From the NCBI GenBank assembly GCA_944330115.1, contig CALVIN010000005.1, positions 105,542-167,678 on the forward strand: DNA of 62,137 bases, given 5' to 3'. Below the pieces are notes generated by a model. The model had not been told where the DNA came from, ran no database searches, and saw only the letters and a list, made by a program, of their open reading frames with translations. How positions within the stretch are numbered: the first letter of the stretch is position 1; every line of letters begins with the position of its first letter. This DNA comes from an uncultured Clostridia bacterium. GTDB taxonomy: Bacteria > Bacillota > Clostridia > Christensenellales > Borkfalkiaceae. Positions 8,584 to 16,250 of this stretch are shown here, one piece after another. The position numbers and the translations under genes are program-made.

Positions 8584-9220
8584 TGTGCACCTCCCCGGCA
8601 GCATTATTTGCCGCCTTAGCGGCCTCCTCATCCTTTCTGTTGAGCTCGGCAAGGGCATCGTCTACAGAGATAGTGCCCTTCTCTAAGCTTGCGCTGAACT
8701 TCTCGAGCTGGACGGCTCTTATATAGCCGAACAGCGCCGAAGCCAAAAGGCATGCCACAGAAAGAACAAGATAGATAATAAGTATGGTAGAAACGCCGGT
8801 ACTGCCGAGATTAACGCCGAAATAGCGCACGCCAACGACGTCATTTTCACCGGGAGTAAAGAGCGTATCGCCGCCCTGGGCGAGATCTAAGGGATATATG
8901 AATATCCTTACGAACTGTATTATTGCCACTATAAGCAGCAAAATGCAATATTTTTTGTTATAAACCTTAACTCCCTCCGACGCAAGGAAGGTGCCCAAAA
9001 GCACAAACAGATTGCACAGCACCGAGAGGCCTATGAGCGGGTTTGCATACGGCTGATAGCTTATGCCGTAAAACAACATAAAGTAAAGACAGTTTATAAA
9101 CAAGCCGAGAAGAGCCAGCCCGGAGGCAAGTTTGTTGCGTTTATAGCGATACACATCGGTTTTAATGATGTTTTCGCTGGTCATTTCGCGGTCAAGACCG
9201 AGGCGGGAACGTACACTCAT
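8576..9220 (-). CDS. Small multi-TM membrane protein of the transporter operon
   Basis: 214 residues from MSVRSRLGLD (9220), preceded by a strong GGAGGTGG site. Four to five predicted helices: LASGLALLGLFINCLYFMLF, LIGLSVLCNLFVLLGTFLA, YCILLLIVAIIQFVRIFIYP and STILIIYLVLSVACLLASAL. An outside loop of about 35 residues precedes the last helix, and the charged C-terminal tail is probably helical (EKFSASLEKGTISVDDALAE). No family was recognised. One base follows the stop of the upstream membrane protein, and the end overlaps the ATPase start by 8 bases, so the three genes are translated as a unit with the transporter. Confidence 0.75.
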   Translation of the reverse strand: MSVRSRLGLDREMTSENIIKTDVYRYKRNKLASGLALLGLFINCLYFMLFYGISYQPYANPLIGLSVLCNLFVLLGTFLASEGVKVYNKKYCILLLIVAIIQFVRIFIYPLDLAQGGDTLFTPGENDVVGVRYFGVNLGSTGVSTILIIYLVLSVACLLASALFGYIRAVQLEKFSASLEKGTISVDDALAELNRKDEEAAKAANNAAGEVHNA

Positions 9221-9221
9221 C

Positions 9222-9827
9222 TTATGCCACCTCCTTTGCCAAACCTGCCTGAAGAAGAGCCTTTTCACCCTTCATCAGCTTAATTTTCCAAATCAGATTG
9301 AGTACCCATGCGGCCGCCGACAGTATAACTATCACTGCGAGCGCATAGCCGATGTACCAAACCGTCATATCGTCGCCATATTGAACGATCTGAACTATCT
9401 GGTCATCAACGAATTCACGGTAAGCCTCCCAGTCCACTACGGTGAGGAAGCTGTTCTGGCAGGCCGCCGTGAGAGCGATGATGAGCACGCCCATCGCGAA
9501 CGCGTAGGCAGCTATTCCTATTACAGAGATATAGTTGGTTATGTAATAGTTGCGCCTCTTATTTGAAGCGGTTATATACACAAACGCAACTATCAGGATG
9601 AATACTACCCCGAGAATGAGGAGCACATAGTTGACGCTTTGGCACAAATCATAAGTATCGTTGCCGTTTATGGGCGAGGGCCTGTTTGCATAGGCCGTCG
9701 CCGCATGGGTGAGGGCAGACATCTCTACTATCGGCGTGCAGAAGAGGAGCGCATATACTATGCACAGCGCGCTTATTATTAGTGATACAAGCGCGAGGAT
9801 CTTTTGATACCGCATTTGAGTTTTCAT
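9222..9827 (-). CDS. Small 4-TM membrane protein of the transporter operon
   Basis: 201 residues, family not recognised. Predicted helices: ILALVSLIISALCIVYALLF, YVLLILGVVFILIVAFVYI, IGIAAYAFAMGVLIIALTA and VWYIGYALAVIVILSAAAWV. Outside loops follow helix 1 (about 30 residues) and helix 3 (about 35 acidic/aromatic residues); the cytoplasmic tail is basic. It is the first gene after the binding-protein gene, separated from it by two GC hairpins, and is tightly linked to the next two genes. Its position points to a role tied to the importer, but no activity can be assigned. Confidence 0.7.
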   Translation of the reverse strand: MKTQMRYQKILALVSLIISALCIVYALLFCTPIVEMSALTHAATAYANRPSPINGNDTYDLCQSVNYVLLILGVVFILIVAFVYITASNKRRNYYITNYISVIGIAAYAFAMGVLIIALTAACQNSFLTVVDWEAYREFVDDQIVQIVQYGDDMTVWYIGYALAVIVILSAAAWVLNLIWKIKLMKGEKALLQAGLAKEVA

Positions 9828-9867
9828 AAAATTTCCCCGATATGATTTGCTCCGCGCCCGCCCTTAA

Positions 9868-9935
9868 AGCGGGCGCAGTACAAATCTTGTTATTATAATT
9901 TTAATCTTTCCGCGGCGGCGGAGCCGCCGCCGCAG
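9868..9935. promoter_or_regulatory. Two intercistronic hairpins after the binding-protein gene
   Basis: GCGCCCGC-loop-GCGGGCGC lies near 9855-9879, followed at about 9911-9933 by GCGGCGGCG-GAG-CCGCCGCCGC. Neither has a strong U tract on the minus strand. Hairpins directly after a solute-binding-protein gene commonly protect that mRNA segment and reduce read-through, so the binding protein is made in excess of its partners. Confidence 0.45.
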
Positions 9936-9963
9936 ATATTTTGTTCAGGCTTGCTTTGAGCTA

Positions 9964-12705
9964 TCAACCGAACTCTTCCATCAGGTCTCCCCATGCCTGC
10001 TGCATGAGGCCTACATAGTCGATGATGTTGCCGAAGTTTTCGGTGAGCATGGTAACGCATCCTGCAGCATCTGCGGGCATCGTTACGGTGACGCCTGCAT
10101 AGGGGAGACTCTGGCCGGAGCCGAGGCCGTACCAAACCACGTCGTTTGCGAAGTTGGTGGGAGTGCTGCCGCTGCCTGCAAATACGGTGTTGGTGAGCGT
10201 GGTATAGGTGGAACCTATATAGCTTGCCGTGTTGGAATCGTAGGGAAGCGTGGTGGGAACTATGGTGTACCAGTAGTTATCCTTAGCGTTGTCGAGCTGG
10301 AGATATACGTGGCTTATGGTGCCGTTTACAAGGCTTGCAGCCACCTTGTTTGCGCCCTCGATACCTATGGTAGGAGTGCACTGATATTCGAAGGACTGCA
10401 GCTTGTTGCCCATGGGCTGAGCCGAACCGATGACGCCGCGCGCGTAGTTGGTGTAGTTGCGCGCATAGCCCCATTCGGCCATGGAAGTACCAGCCTTTGC
10501 AAGCTGAAGACCGTTCACTTCATTGCCGAGATAGAACTGAAGGTTTGCAGTCGTCATAGTGGGCTGCATCTTGCCGTTGTAGTAGGTGCCGGTGTAGACC
10601 TTGTTTTCATATATGAAGTACTGGCCTGCGTATTCGTCCTTTACGGTGTACTGATCGGAGCCGGGAACCTGCTCGGCAACGTCGGTGAGGTTGACGTTGG
10701 TGACTTCGGTGCCGTACCACCAGCCGTTATCGTTCGATGTCCAGGTGCCGTCGGCATTCTCGGTGGCGCTGTTGGTGGAGGACATCTGGCCGTACGTCAT
10801 TACGAACTGGCCGTCATTGGAGAACATATAGTCTATAACGGCAAGCGCAGCAGACAATCTTTCGGGATTATCTTTAACGTTGTCGTAAGGGATACCGAAG
10901 CCGGTATTCTTAACGGAGCGCCACGACTCGGTGAAGCGCATATACTTTTCGCTGCCGTCGTAGCAGTAGGAGATGCCGTCTACATTTGCGCCCGTAGAGG
11001 TGTCGCCGTCGTCCCACTTGGAGACGGGGGTGAGTATGGGTGCAAAGTTATAATCTTCGGGAAGACCGTCGATGGTGGTGAGGCCGTCCATTGCAAAGCC
11101 GCCGTTTGCCGTCTGCGTCTGAACGTAGTCGTAGATCATGAACACTACGGGAGCGTTTGCGCCGCTGTAGTAGCTCGTCTTACCGGAGGCGTTGTTGGTA
11201 CCGGTGTAGAGCAGGCCCTCTTCTACCATCGCATGGAGATTATCGAGAGCTACCCACATATCTTCCTGAGCGCGGGAGTCGTAGATCTCGCCGTCGCTGT
11301 CGATATAGGTGTTGAGGTAGCGGGGCGAGAGGCCGCGCACGCCGTACAGTTCGCCTGCAAGACCGGTGAGGTCGTTCTGGCGCTGGGTGGTACCCTGGCG
11401 GGCAGACAGAGCGAAGAGCTGGCCGTCGGTGATGGCGCTGTTATCGTTGAGCGCGGTGCGGTTGGTAACTATGCAGCGCGACAGAGCGACGAGCAGGTCG
11501 ACATCCCATGCGGCGTTGTAGCCGTTGAATACGTCGGAGCGGGTGTCATAGAACTTGGCTCCCGATTCGTCCTGATATGCCACGTCGATATATGCGCGGA
11601 GTATATCGAGGAGCTGCTTGCCGGTAACGGCGCCATTGGTGGTGTTGATGGCGGCGTTCTGCAGGTCGACGATGTTGCCGCTCGAAAGGTTTGCAACGTT
11701 TACGCCGGCTGCGGTGAGCGCGGTGTTGAGAGCCGAACCCGCCTCCTTTGCGGCCGCAAGAGCGTCATCGTAGTTTATATATACCTTGACAACTTCGGAG
11801 GTGTCTTCCTTGCTTGCCGTTGTCTCTACCCACCAGGAGCCGGTGGTGCCCATGTAGGACTCTACAGAGGCGCTAGTGCCATCGGGGTTCTTATAGCGGG
11901 CGGTGTCGTCGAAGTTGACCTTGGCGGCAGCCTGGGCTGCGAACGTGGTGCTCGTGCCGGCGGTGTCGTTATCGAGAAGGGCAACTACCCAGTGCTGGTT
12001 GGCAAGCTCGTACTTTTCGATATCGTCGTTGCCGTCGAAGTAGGGCGCGTAGTACATCGAGCCGAGCTCGGTATCCGAAGTGAGGGACATGCGTACGACG
12101 GGGTTATCTTCGAGGAACTTCTTGTAGTTGGGCATGTAGTCGAGATAGAGCGAGAGGTCGAGGAATGAACCATTTGCCGCGCCCTCGTTAACTATTTCGG
12201 TAGCGTTGCCCGAGATCATCGTGTAGGTGCCGAGCAGCCTGTCGGCAACGGCCTGGGTTATCTGCTGGGAGCTGTCGAGCGCGGTGAACACGTCGTCGAT
12301 AGTAACATCGAGCTTTTCAGACATGGTTGCCCAGGCGGGCTTGAGGTCGTTGGTGGTATATTCCTTGCCGTCGGGAAGGGTGATCGCCGTACCGGTGGCA
12401 ATTCTGTTGGAACGGAAGGAAATGGTGTAGGTGCCGTTCTGACCCATGTTGAAGTCAAGATTGGTACCGCTCGAGTAAGCAAGCTTTTTGTTGTTGTCGG
12501 TGCTTACCGTGAGGGGAAGCACCGTCTGGCTTGCGCCTGCCGCGGGAGTTTCGGGTGTCACCGTAGTGATGCCGCTGGGATCATCGGGACCGGGACCGGG
12601 ACCGGGACCGGGATCATCAGGGCCGCAGGCCGTAAAGCCGAATACCATTGCGCCAGACATTACAACGCTGACAACCGCAGTTAAAAACTTTTTGGTTTTA
12701 CTCAT
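9964..12705 (-). CDS. Very large ABC-transporter substrate-binding lipoprotein (LplA-like)
   Basis: 913 residues, roughly twice the usual size of a CUT1 binding protein. The signal peptide MSKTKKFLTAVVSVVMSGAM leads to lipobox F-T-A-C with Cys27 as the lipid anchor. A rigid D-P-(G-P)n linker follows, encoded by tandem GGGACC hexamers at 12586-12613. The body contains LplA-type features: a Trp/Tyr-rich fold, LSPRYLNTYIDSDGEIYDSR, and IDYMFSNDGQFVMTYGQMSS near the middle. The last 250 residues have no obvious counterpart in ordinary binding proteins. It should capture oligosaccharides outside the membrane for the permeases at 12816 and 13824. The substrate is inferred to be pectic from the neighbours. 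Hairpins flank the gene on both sides. Confidence 0.85.
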   Translation of the reverse strand: MSKTKKFLTAVVSVVMSGAMVFGFTACGPDDPGPGPGPGPDDPSGITTVTPETPAAGASQTVLPLTVSTDNNKKLAYSSGTNLDFNMGQNGTYTISFRSNRIATGTAITLPDGKEYTTNDLKPAWATMSEKLDVTIDDVFTALDSSQQITQAVADRLLGTYTMISGNATEIVNEGAANGSFLDLSLYLDYMPNYKKFLEDNPVVRMSLTSDTELGSMYYAPYFDGNDDIEKYELANQHWVVALLDNDTAGTSTTFAAQAAAKVNFDDTARYKNPDGTSASVESYMGTTGSWWVETTASKEDTSEVVKVYINYDDALAAAKEAGSALNTALTAAGVNVANLSSGNIVDLQNAAINTTNGAVTGKQLLDILRAYIDVAYQDESGAKFYDTRSDVFNGYNAAWDVDLLVALSRCIVTNRTALNDNSAITDGQLFALSARQGTTQRQNDLTGLAGELYGVRGLSPRYLNTYIDSDGEIYDSRAQEDMWVALDNLHAMVEEGLLYTGTNNASGKTSYYSGANAPVVFMIYDYVQTQTANGGFAMDGLTTIDGLPEDYNFAPILTPVSKWDDGDTSTGANVDGISYCYDGSEKYMRFTESWRSVKNTGFGIPYDNVKDNPERLSAALAVIDYMFSNDGQFVMTYGQMSSTNSATENADGTWTSNDNGWWYGTEVTNVNLTDVAEQVPGSDQYTVKDEYAGQYFIYENKVYTGTYYNGKMQPTMTTANLQFYLGNEVNGLQLAKAGTSMAEWGYARNYTNYARGVIGSAQPMGNKLQSFEYQCTPTIGIEGANKVAASLVNGTISHVYLQLDNAKDNYWYTIVPTTLPYDSNTASYIGSTYTTLTNTVFAGSGSTPTNFANDVVWYGLGSGQSLPYAGVTVTMPADAAGCVTMLTENFGNIIDYVGLMQQAWGDLMEEFG
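12586..12613. repeat. GGGACC hexamer tandem repeat inside the lipoprotein linker
   Basis: Four-plus copies of GGGACC encode the Gly-Pro linker just after the lipid anchor. Repeat-number change by slippage would alter linker length without shifting frame. Confidence 0.6.
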
Positions 12706-12772
12706 ACTTTTCTCCTTATAAATAAATTATCTATAAACCCGCGTAAAGCAAAGGTTCATATTTGTTTTTGTA

Positions 12773-12794
12773 CTGCCCGCAAAACTGCGGGCAG
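12773..12794. promoter_or_regulatory. Hairpin between the second permease gene and the binding-protein gene
   Basis: CTGCCCGCA-AAAC-TGCGGGCAG is a 9-bp stem. On the coding strand it lacks a U tract. It sits in the leader of the binding protein (SD near 12712-12716), so an mRNA-stability or processing role fits better than termination. Confidence 0.4.
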
Positions 12795-12815
12795 CCGACA
12801 TTGACGAAGAGAAGA

Positions 12816-13808
12816 TCACTCCTTTACGCCGCCCATATTCACGCCCTTCGCGAAGTACTTCTGAATGAAGGGATAGATGATAAGAATGGGAATAACCGAG
12901 CAGACGACTATCGCATATGCGCAGGCCGTAGCCGATATGCCTTGCGAGCCGTACGTCGTCTCCCAGTATGCGTTCTCATACTCGTCTATGGTAGGACTTA
13001 TTATGGTAGTATAAGTTTCGAGGAAGTTCCTCAGATACACCTGAACAGGCCACGAATAGGGCTGGCCGGAGGCCTCGCTGCCCAAAACGCGCATCGCCCA
13101 GAAGTAGCCGTTCCAACGGGAGATGCCGAAGAAGAGCGCCACTGTTGCGATCGTTGCCTTGCTCATGGGAATATATACTTTGGTGAGGACCTGCATTTCG
13201 GTGGCGCCGTCTATCCTGGCCGCCTCCTCTATCTCTGCAGGCACGCCTTCGAAAGAGTTCCTTAAGAGTATTATGTTGGTTGCGTTCATGCCCATGGCGA
13301 TAACTATGAGCCACTTGCCGTCGATAGAGGTCTGCCATGTGCCGGGATCATAGCCCGCAATAGATGCAAATACTTCACCGGTGGTAACATAGTTGGAATA
13401 GGTTGCAACTACGCCTGCGGTGAACCACATCGTGAACACGAGGAAGAAGTTCCAGCCGCGGCGGCCCATTATGCGCTTTTTGGAGAGCGCGTATGCGCCG
13501 AGTATGGAATAGAACAGCGACCATATCGTGCCGAAGAAGGTCATGAACAGCGTGTTCGAATAAGCTACCCAGAATTCGGTGTTGGTGAACGCCCACCCAT
13601 AGGCATTGATACTGAAGCCGAAGTGAAGATTATCGGATTCGCCTATCATGGGCCAGAGCACTATGCCCTGGGTAAGAGCCGCATCGGAACTGAACGAAGC
13701 GCCGAGTGCATACAAGAAGGGGTAGACGCATGCGATAGCGAATATGATAAGGATAACGTAAGCTATAATCTTAAAGATAAGCTCAGATATCTCCATTTTA
13801 CGTTTCAT
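12816..13808 (-). CDS. Sugar ABC transporter permease (LplC/YtcP, MalG-like)
   Basis: 330 residues, the second membrane subunit of the importer. An N-terminal helix LIFKIIAYVILIIFAIACVY is followed by the six-helix BPD_transp_1 region. The coupling EAA loop reads EEAARIDGATEMQVLTKVYI then PMS, and contacts the ATPase. A 150-residue insert-rich periplasmic-side region is longer than in most homologues (about 290-300). GGAGGGCAAAG precedes the ATG. It follows the LplB-like permease by 15 bases, so the two are one operon. Confidence 0.9.
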   Translation of the reverse strand: MKRKMEISELIFKIIAYVILIIFAIACVYPFLYALGASFSSDAALTQGIVLWPMIGESDNLHFGFSINAYGWAFTNTEFWVAYSNTLFMTFFGTIWSLFYSILGAYALSKKRIMGRRGWNFFLVFTMWFTAGVVATYSNYVTTGEVFASIAGYDPGTWQTSIDGKWLIVIAMGMNATNIILLRNSFEGVPAEIEEAARIDGATEMQVLTKVYIPMSKATIATVALFFGISRWNGYFWAMRVLGSEASGQPYSWPVQVYLRNFLETYTTIISPTIDEYENAYWETTYGSQGISATACAYAIVVCSVIPILIIYPFIQKYFAKGVNMGGVKE

Positions 13809-13823
13809 ACAGCTTTGCCCTCC

Positions 13824-14903
13824 TTAATAAAGCGATACATCGGTAGCCTTGCGGCTTACCATGTTCGAGCCTATTACAAGGCACATGCCGATGAGGTTGT
13901 TGAGCATTTCGCCTGCCATCGCAACGCCCTCGGCCGAACGTGTAGCGCTCCAGTAGTTTGCCCATACGGATACGGTAGAACCCACAGTATAGTTATCTTT
14001 CGTAGCCGTAGCGCTGCCATACGTTACGAACAGGAATACCTTTTCGTAAGATACGTTGAGCAGCGAACCTATCTTCATTATGAGCATTATTACTACGGTA
14101 GAGAGTATGCTGGGGATAACGACGTAGCGCATCTGCTGCATCTTGCCGGCGCCGTCGATCTGAGCCGCCTCGTACGAGGTGGGAGATACGGCTATTATCG
14201 CCGCGAAGAATACTATACTGTCGTATCCGGCGTGCTCCCATAGGTCGGCAACTATGTAGATCGCCCTGAAATACTGCGTGCTGTTTACAAGACCGCTTTG
14301 GGCAGCCTGGCCGAGATTGCTTTCGGCACCGCCGGTTATGGCTATAAGCAACTGCGCAAGGGGACCGTTTGCACTGTTACCGCCGAGCAGCGTTATTGCC
14401 AGCGAGGAAATAACGACTATCGACATGAACTTGGGCAGATATACGCACACCTGAACCACGCTGCGCACGATGTTAGAGCGTATCTCATTGAAGAATAGCG
14501 CCAGAATGATGGGCAGCGGGAAACCGAACAGAAGGCCGTAGAACGCCAAAATGAACGTATTTCGGAATGCCTGCCAAAAGCTCAAATAATAGGTGCTGCT
14601 CGGATCGAACAACTGAGCAAAGTTTTCGATGCCGTACCACCCGCGTTCGGAAGGATCGACGGCCGTCGTAGCGTCTTTAAATACCGAGAGAAGCTCGTAC
14701 ATCGGCGCATATCTCCACAAGAGATAAACTACCAACATAGGGACAAGCATCAGGTAAAGGCGCCAGTCGGTCAAAAGTTTGAATCCGATCTCCTTCCACC
14801 GCGTCTTTTCGACTTCATCCCTAACCTGCTGATCGGGAGAGACGTAATAAGCGCCTGTCTCCTCGTCTTTGGTAAGGAAATCGTCGTACTTGAGTTTGAA
14901 CAT
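13824..14903 (-). CDS. Sugar ABC transporter permease (LplB, MalF-like)
   Basis: 359 residues from MFKLKYDDFL (14903), with GGAGGG seven bases upstream. A charged cytoplasmic N-terminus of about 60 residues precedes the first helix (LYLMLVPMLVVYLLWRYAPM). The coupling motif is EAAQIDGAGKMQQMRYVVIP. This is the LplB/YteP type that pairs with LplC and, in Bacillus, imports rhamnogalacturonan or polygalacturonan oligomers together with MsmX. It is the first gene of the core transporter operon. The 440-base leader holds an A/T dyad at 14917-14937 and a hairpin/palindrome element at 15206-15244. Confidence 0.9.
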   Translation of the reverse strand: MFKLKYDDFLTKDEETGAYYVSPDQQVRDEVEKTRWKEIGFKLLTDWRLYLMLVPMLVVYLLWRYAPMYELLSVFKDATTAVDPSERGWYGIENFAQLFDPSSTYYLSFWQAFRNTFILAFYGLLFGFPLPIILALFFNEIRSNIVRSVVQVCVYLPKFMSIVVISSLAITLLGGNSANGPLAQLLIAITGGAESNLGQAAQSGLVNSTQYFRAIYIVADLWEHAGYDSIVFFAAIIAVSPTSYEAAQIDGAGKMQQMRYVVIPSILSTVVIMLIMKIGSLLNVSYEKVFLFVTYGSATATKDNYTVGSTVSVWANYWSATRSAEGVAMAGEMLNNLIGMCLVIGSNMVSRKATDVSLY

Positions 14904-14916
14904 AAATCCCTCCATA

Positions 14917-14937
14917 TTACTTAAAAATTTTAAGTAA
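14917..14937. promoter_or_regulatory. Perfect A/T dyad upstream of the permease gene
   Basis: TTACTTAAAA-A-TTTTAAGTAA, a 10-bp inverted repeat immediately before the GGAGGG site. Either an operator for a dimeric repressor or a weak hairpin controlling ribosome access. Confidence 0.45.
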
Positions 14938-15205
14938 ATATTTATACGCACAGTTCTTCCGCCCCGCCTCGTGTCAAGCGGTTTTAACGGTTGTCCCCCA
15001 AATGCCCTCCGCGCGCGCATGCGCACGGAAAAGCGCTTTCGCCGCGAGTTACGCACCCGCCCCGCCGTTTGCCCGGACGGAGAGGGCCGCTTCGTCGGCT
15101 CTTACTCCACGGAATGCAGAAAAGCTGCGTCTGTACCGTATTTTTATCGGCCATCCCCCCCCCGCCATTGAAACGGCATATTATATATATGTATGGGAGA
15201 GATTA

Positions 15206-15244
15206 TCTGTCTGACGGATGTCAGACAGAAGGGGCATGCCCCTT
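15206..15244. repeat. TGTCTG hairpin plus GGGGCATGCCCC palindrome, copy 1
   Basis: TCTGTCTGAC-GGAT-GTCAGACAGA is a perfect 10-bp stem (15206-15229) directly abutting the 16-bp palindrome AAGGGGCATGCCCCTT (15229-15244). The same two parts in the same order occur at 62089-62136 upstream of a GH3 gene. Confidence 0.65.
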
Positions 15245-15343
15245 GCCGAAAATATTAAATTTTGCTTTTGCCTTTAAACGGCTTGATATATGCCCGTATA
15301 AACGGTTATACTATGTATCTGCCGCACGGCGCGGCAGCGCTTA

Positions 15344-16057
15344 TCAGAACATGTCCCCGCCCTTTTTGTTGAGCGATTTTAAGGCCTCGGTATCTATCTC
15401 TACCGGTTCATCTCCGAAGGTATCGCGTATCATCTTCTCCTGCCGCTCCTTGTCCAGCCGCAGAAGGTATGCGCGCTGGTTTTCGAGCATGCCGTCGAGC
15501 TTGCGCAATATCAAAAAGAGCACTACGCTTACCGCAAGAGACAAGAGCTCTGAAGGTCCAAAGAAGAAACCCGAAAAGGCAACGCCCGGAGCTGCACCGA
15601 AAAACATTGAAACGACCGATCTGCCCAGCTCTACAGCCACCCAGCCGCAGAGCACATACAGCACGGTGAAACCTGCGTTTGAAGCTATGCGCTTGTAGCC
15701 CATCCAATGTACCATAAGGTATGCCAGCCCTATAAATGCGTTGCCTATGCCGTAAGTAATAAAATATCTCAATGCATCTGAATAGTATGCACTGCCTGCA
15801 CTTAAAACTATCAACGTACAGTATAATATGCCGTCGAAAACCGCATAGAACATGCCGTACCAATTCCATCTTATCATCACAATGAGCGAAATAGGAACAG
15901 CAAGCGAAAAAAAGAAATTTGTTGGATCATCGGCAAACCACTTTGTAAAAGCAAAAAAGCTTATCAGCCCGAATGCAACGAGAACCACCGCAAATATGAT
16001 CAGATCGGTGGCACGATATCTGCCGAATGAAATTATCCTTGATCCGTTTTTACTCAT
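15344..16057 (-). CDS. Multi-spanning membrane protein, possibly ECF S-component-like
   Basis: 237 residues with about six hydrophobic helices (LIIFAVVLVAFGLISFFAFT, FFFSLAVPISLIVMIRW, FYAVFDGILYCTLIVLSAG, GIGNAFIGLAYLMVHWMGY, FTVLYVLCGWVAVELGR, LLSLAVSVVLFLILRKL). A charged cytoplasmic tail of about 45 residues follows. The compact helix pattern is reminiscent of ECF-transporter substrate-binding subunits, but I see no decisive motif. The gene has a promoter 5 bases from its ATG and no Shine-Dalgarno, so it is probably leaderless. It is divergent from the CE8 gene. Confidence 0.6.
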   Translation of the reverse strand: MSKNGSRIISFGRYRATDLIIFAVVLVAFGLISFFAFTKWFADDPTNFFFSLAVPISLIVMIRWNWYGMFYAVFDGILYCTLIVLSAGSAYYSDALRYFITYGIGNAFIGLAYLMVHWMGYKRIASNAGFTVLYVLCGWVAVELGRSVVSMFFGAAPGVAFSGFFFGPSELLSLAVSVVLFLILRKLDGMLENQRAYLLRLDKERQEKMIRDTFGDEPVEIDTEALKSLNKKGGDMF

Positions 16058-16062
16058 ATTTT

Positions 16063-16091
16063 AATATAACTAACAATTTTGAGGCGGGCAA
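16063..16091 (-). promoter_or_regulatory. Promoter giving a leaderless mRNA for the membrane protein
   Basis: Minus strand: TTGCCC, 17 bp, TATATT, then only AAAAT before the ATG at 16057. No Shine-Dalgarno sequence. Confidence 0.5.
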
Positions 16092-16183
16092 GCTGATACG
16101 TTGGTGCCGCCGCCGTGTTACCTATTAACATTTAGCTTACTTATTATAACATAGCGTTTTTTAAAATGCAATACCTTTTTTTA

Positions 16184-16212
16184 TTGTTTCACAAAAAAAA
16201 TTATGCTAAAAT
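16184..16212 (+). promoter_or_regulatory. Promoter of the pectin esterase gene
   Basis: TTGTTT (16184-16189), 17 bp, TAAAAT (16207-16212) with an extended -10 TG (TATGC just before it). A CAGGAG ribosome binding site at 16239-16244 serves the ATG at 16251. Confidence 0.65.
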
Positions 16213-16250
16213 AGTTGACAAGTAAAAAAATTGCAATACAGGAGATATCT

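Larger units (their letters stand above)
14904..15343. other. Leader region of the transporter operon
   Basis: 440 bases without a convincing gene. It holds a perfect 10-bp A/T dyad directly upstream of the permease ribosome binding site (14917-14937) and, at 15206-15244, a hairpin plus GGGGCATGCCCC palindrome that recurs at 62089-62136. No clear 17-bp-spaced promoter was found. Confidence 0.5.

Noticed and set aside
10309-12168. 619-codon open frame on the plus strand
   Set aside because: Lies wholly opposite the binding-protein gene; no ribosome binding site, no recognisable fold, and Val/Gly-rich composition typical of an antisense shadow.
12586-12613. Frameshift in the Gly-Pro repeat
   Set aside because: The hexamer repeat preserves frame and the coding sequence is intact on both sides.
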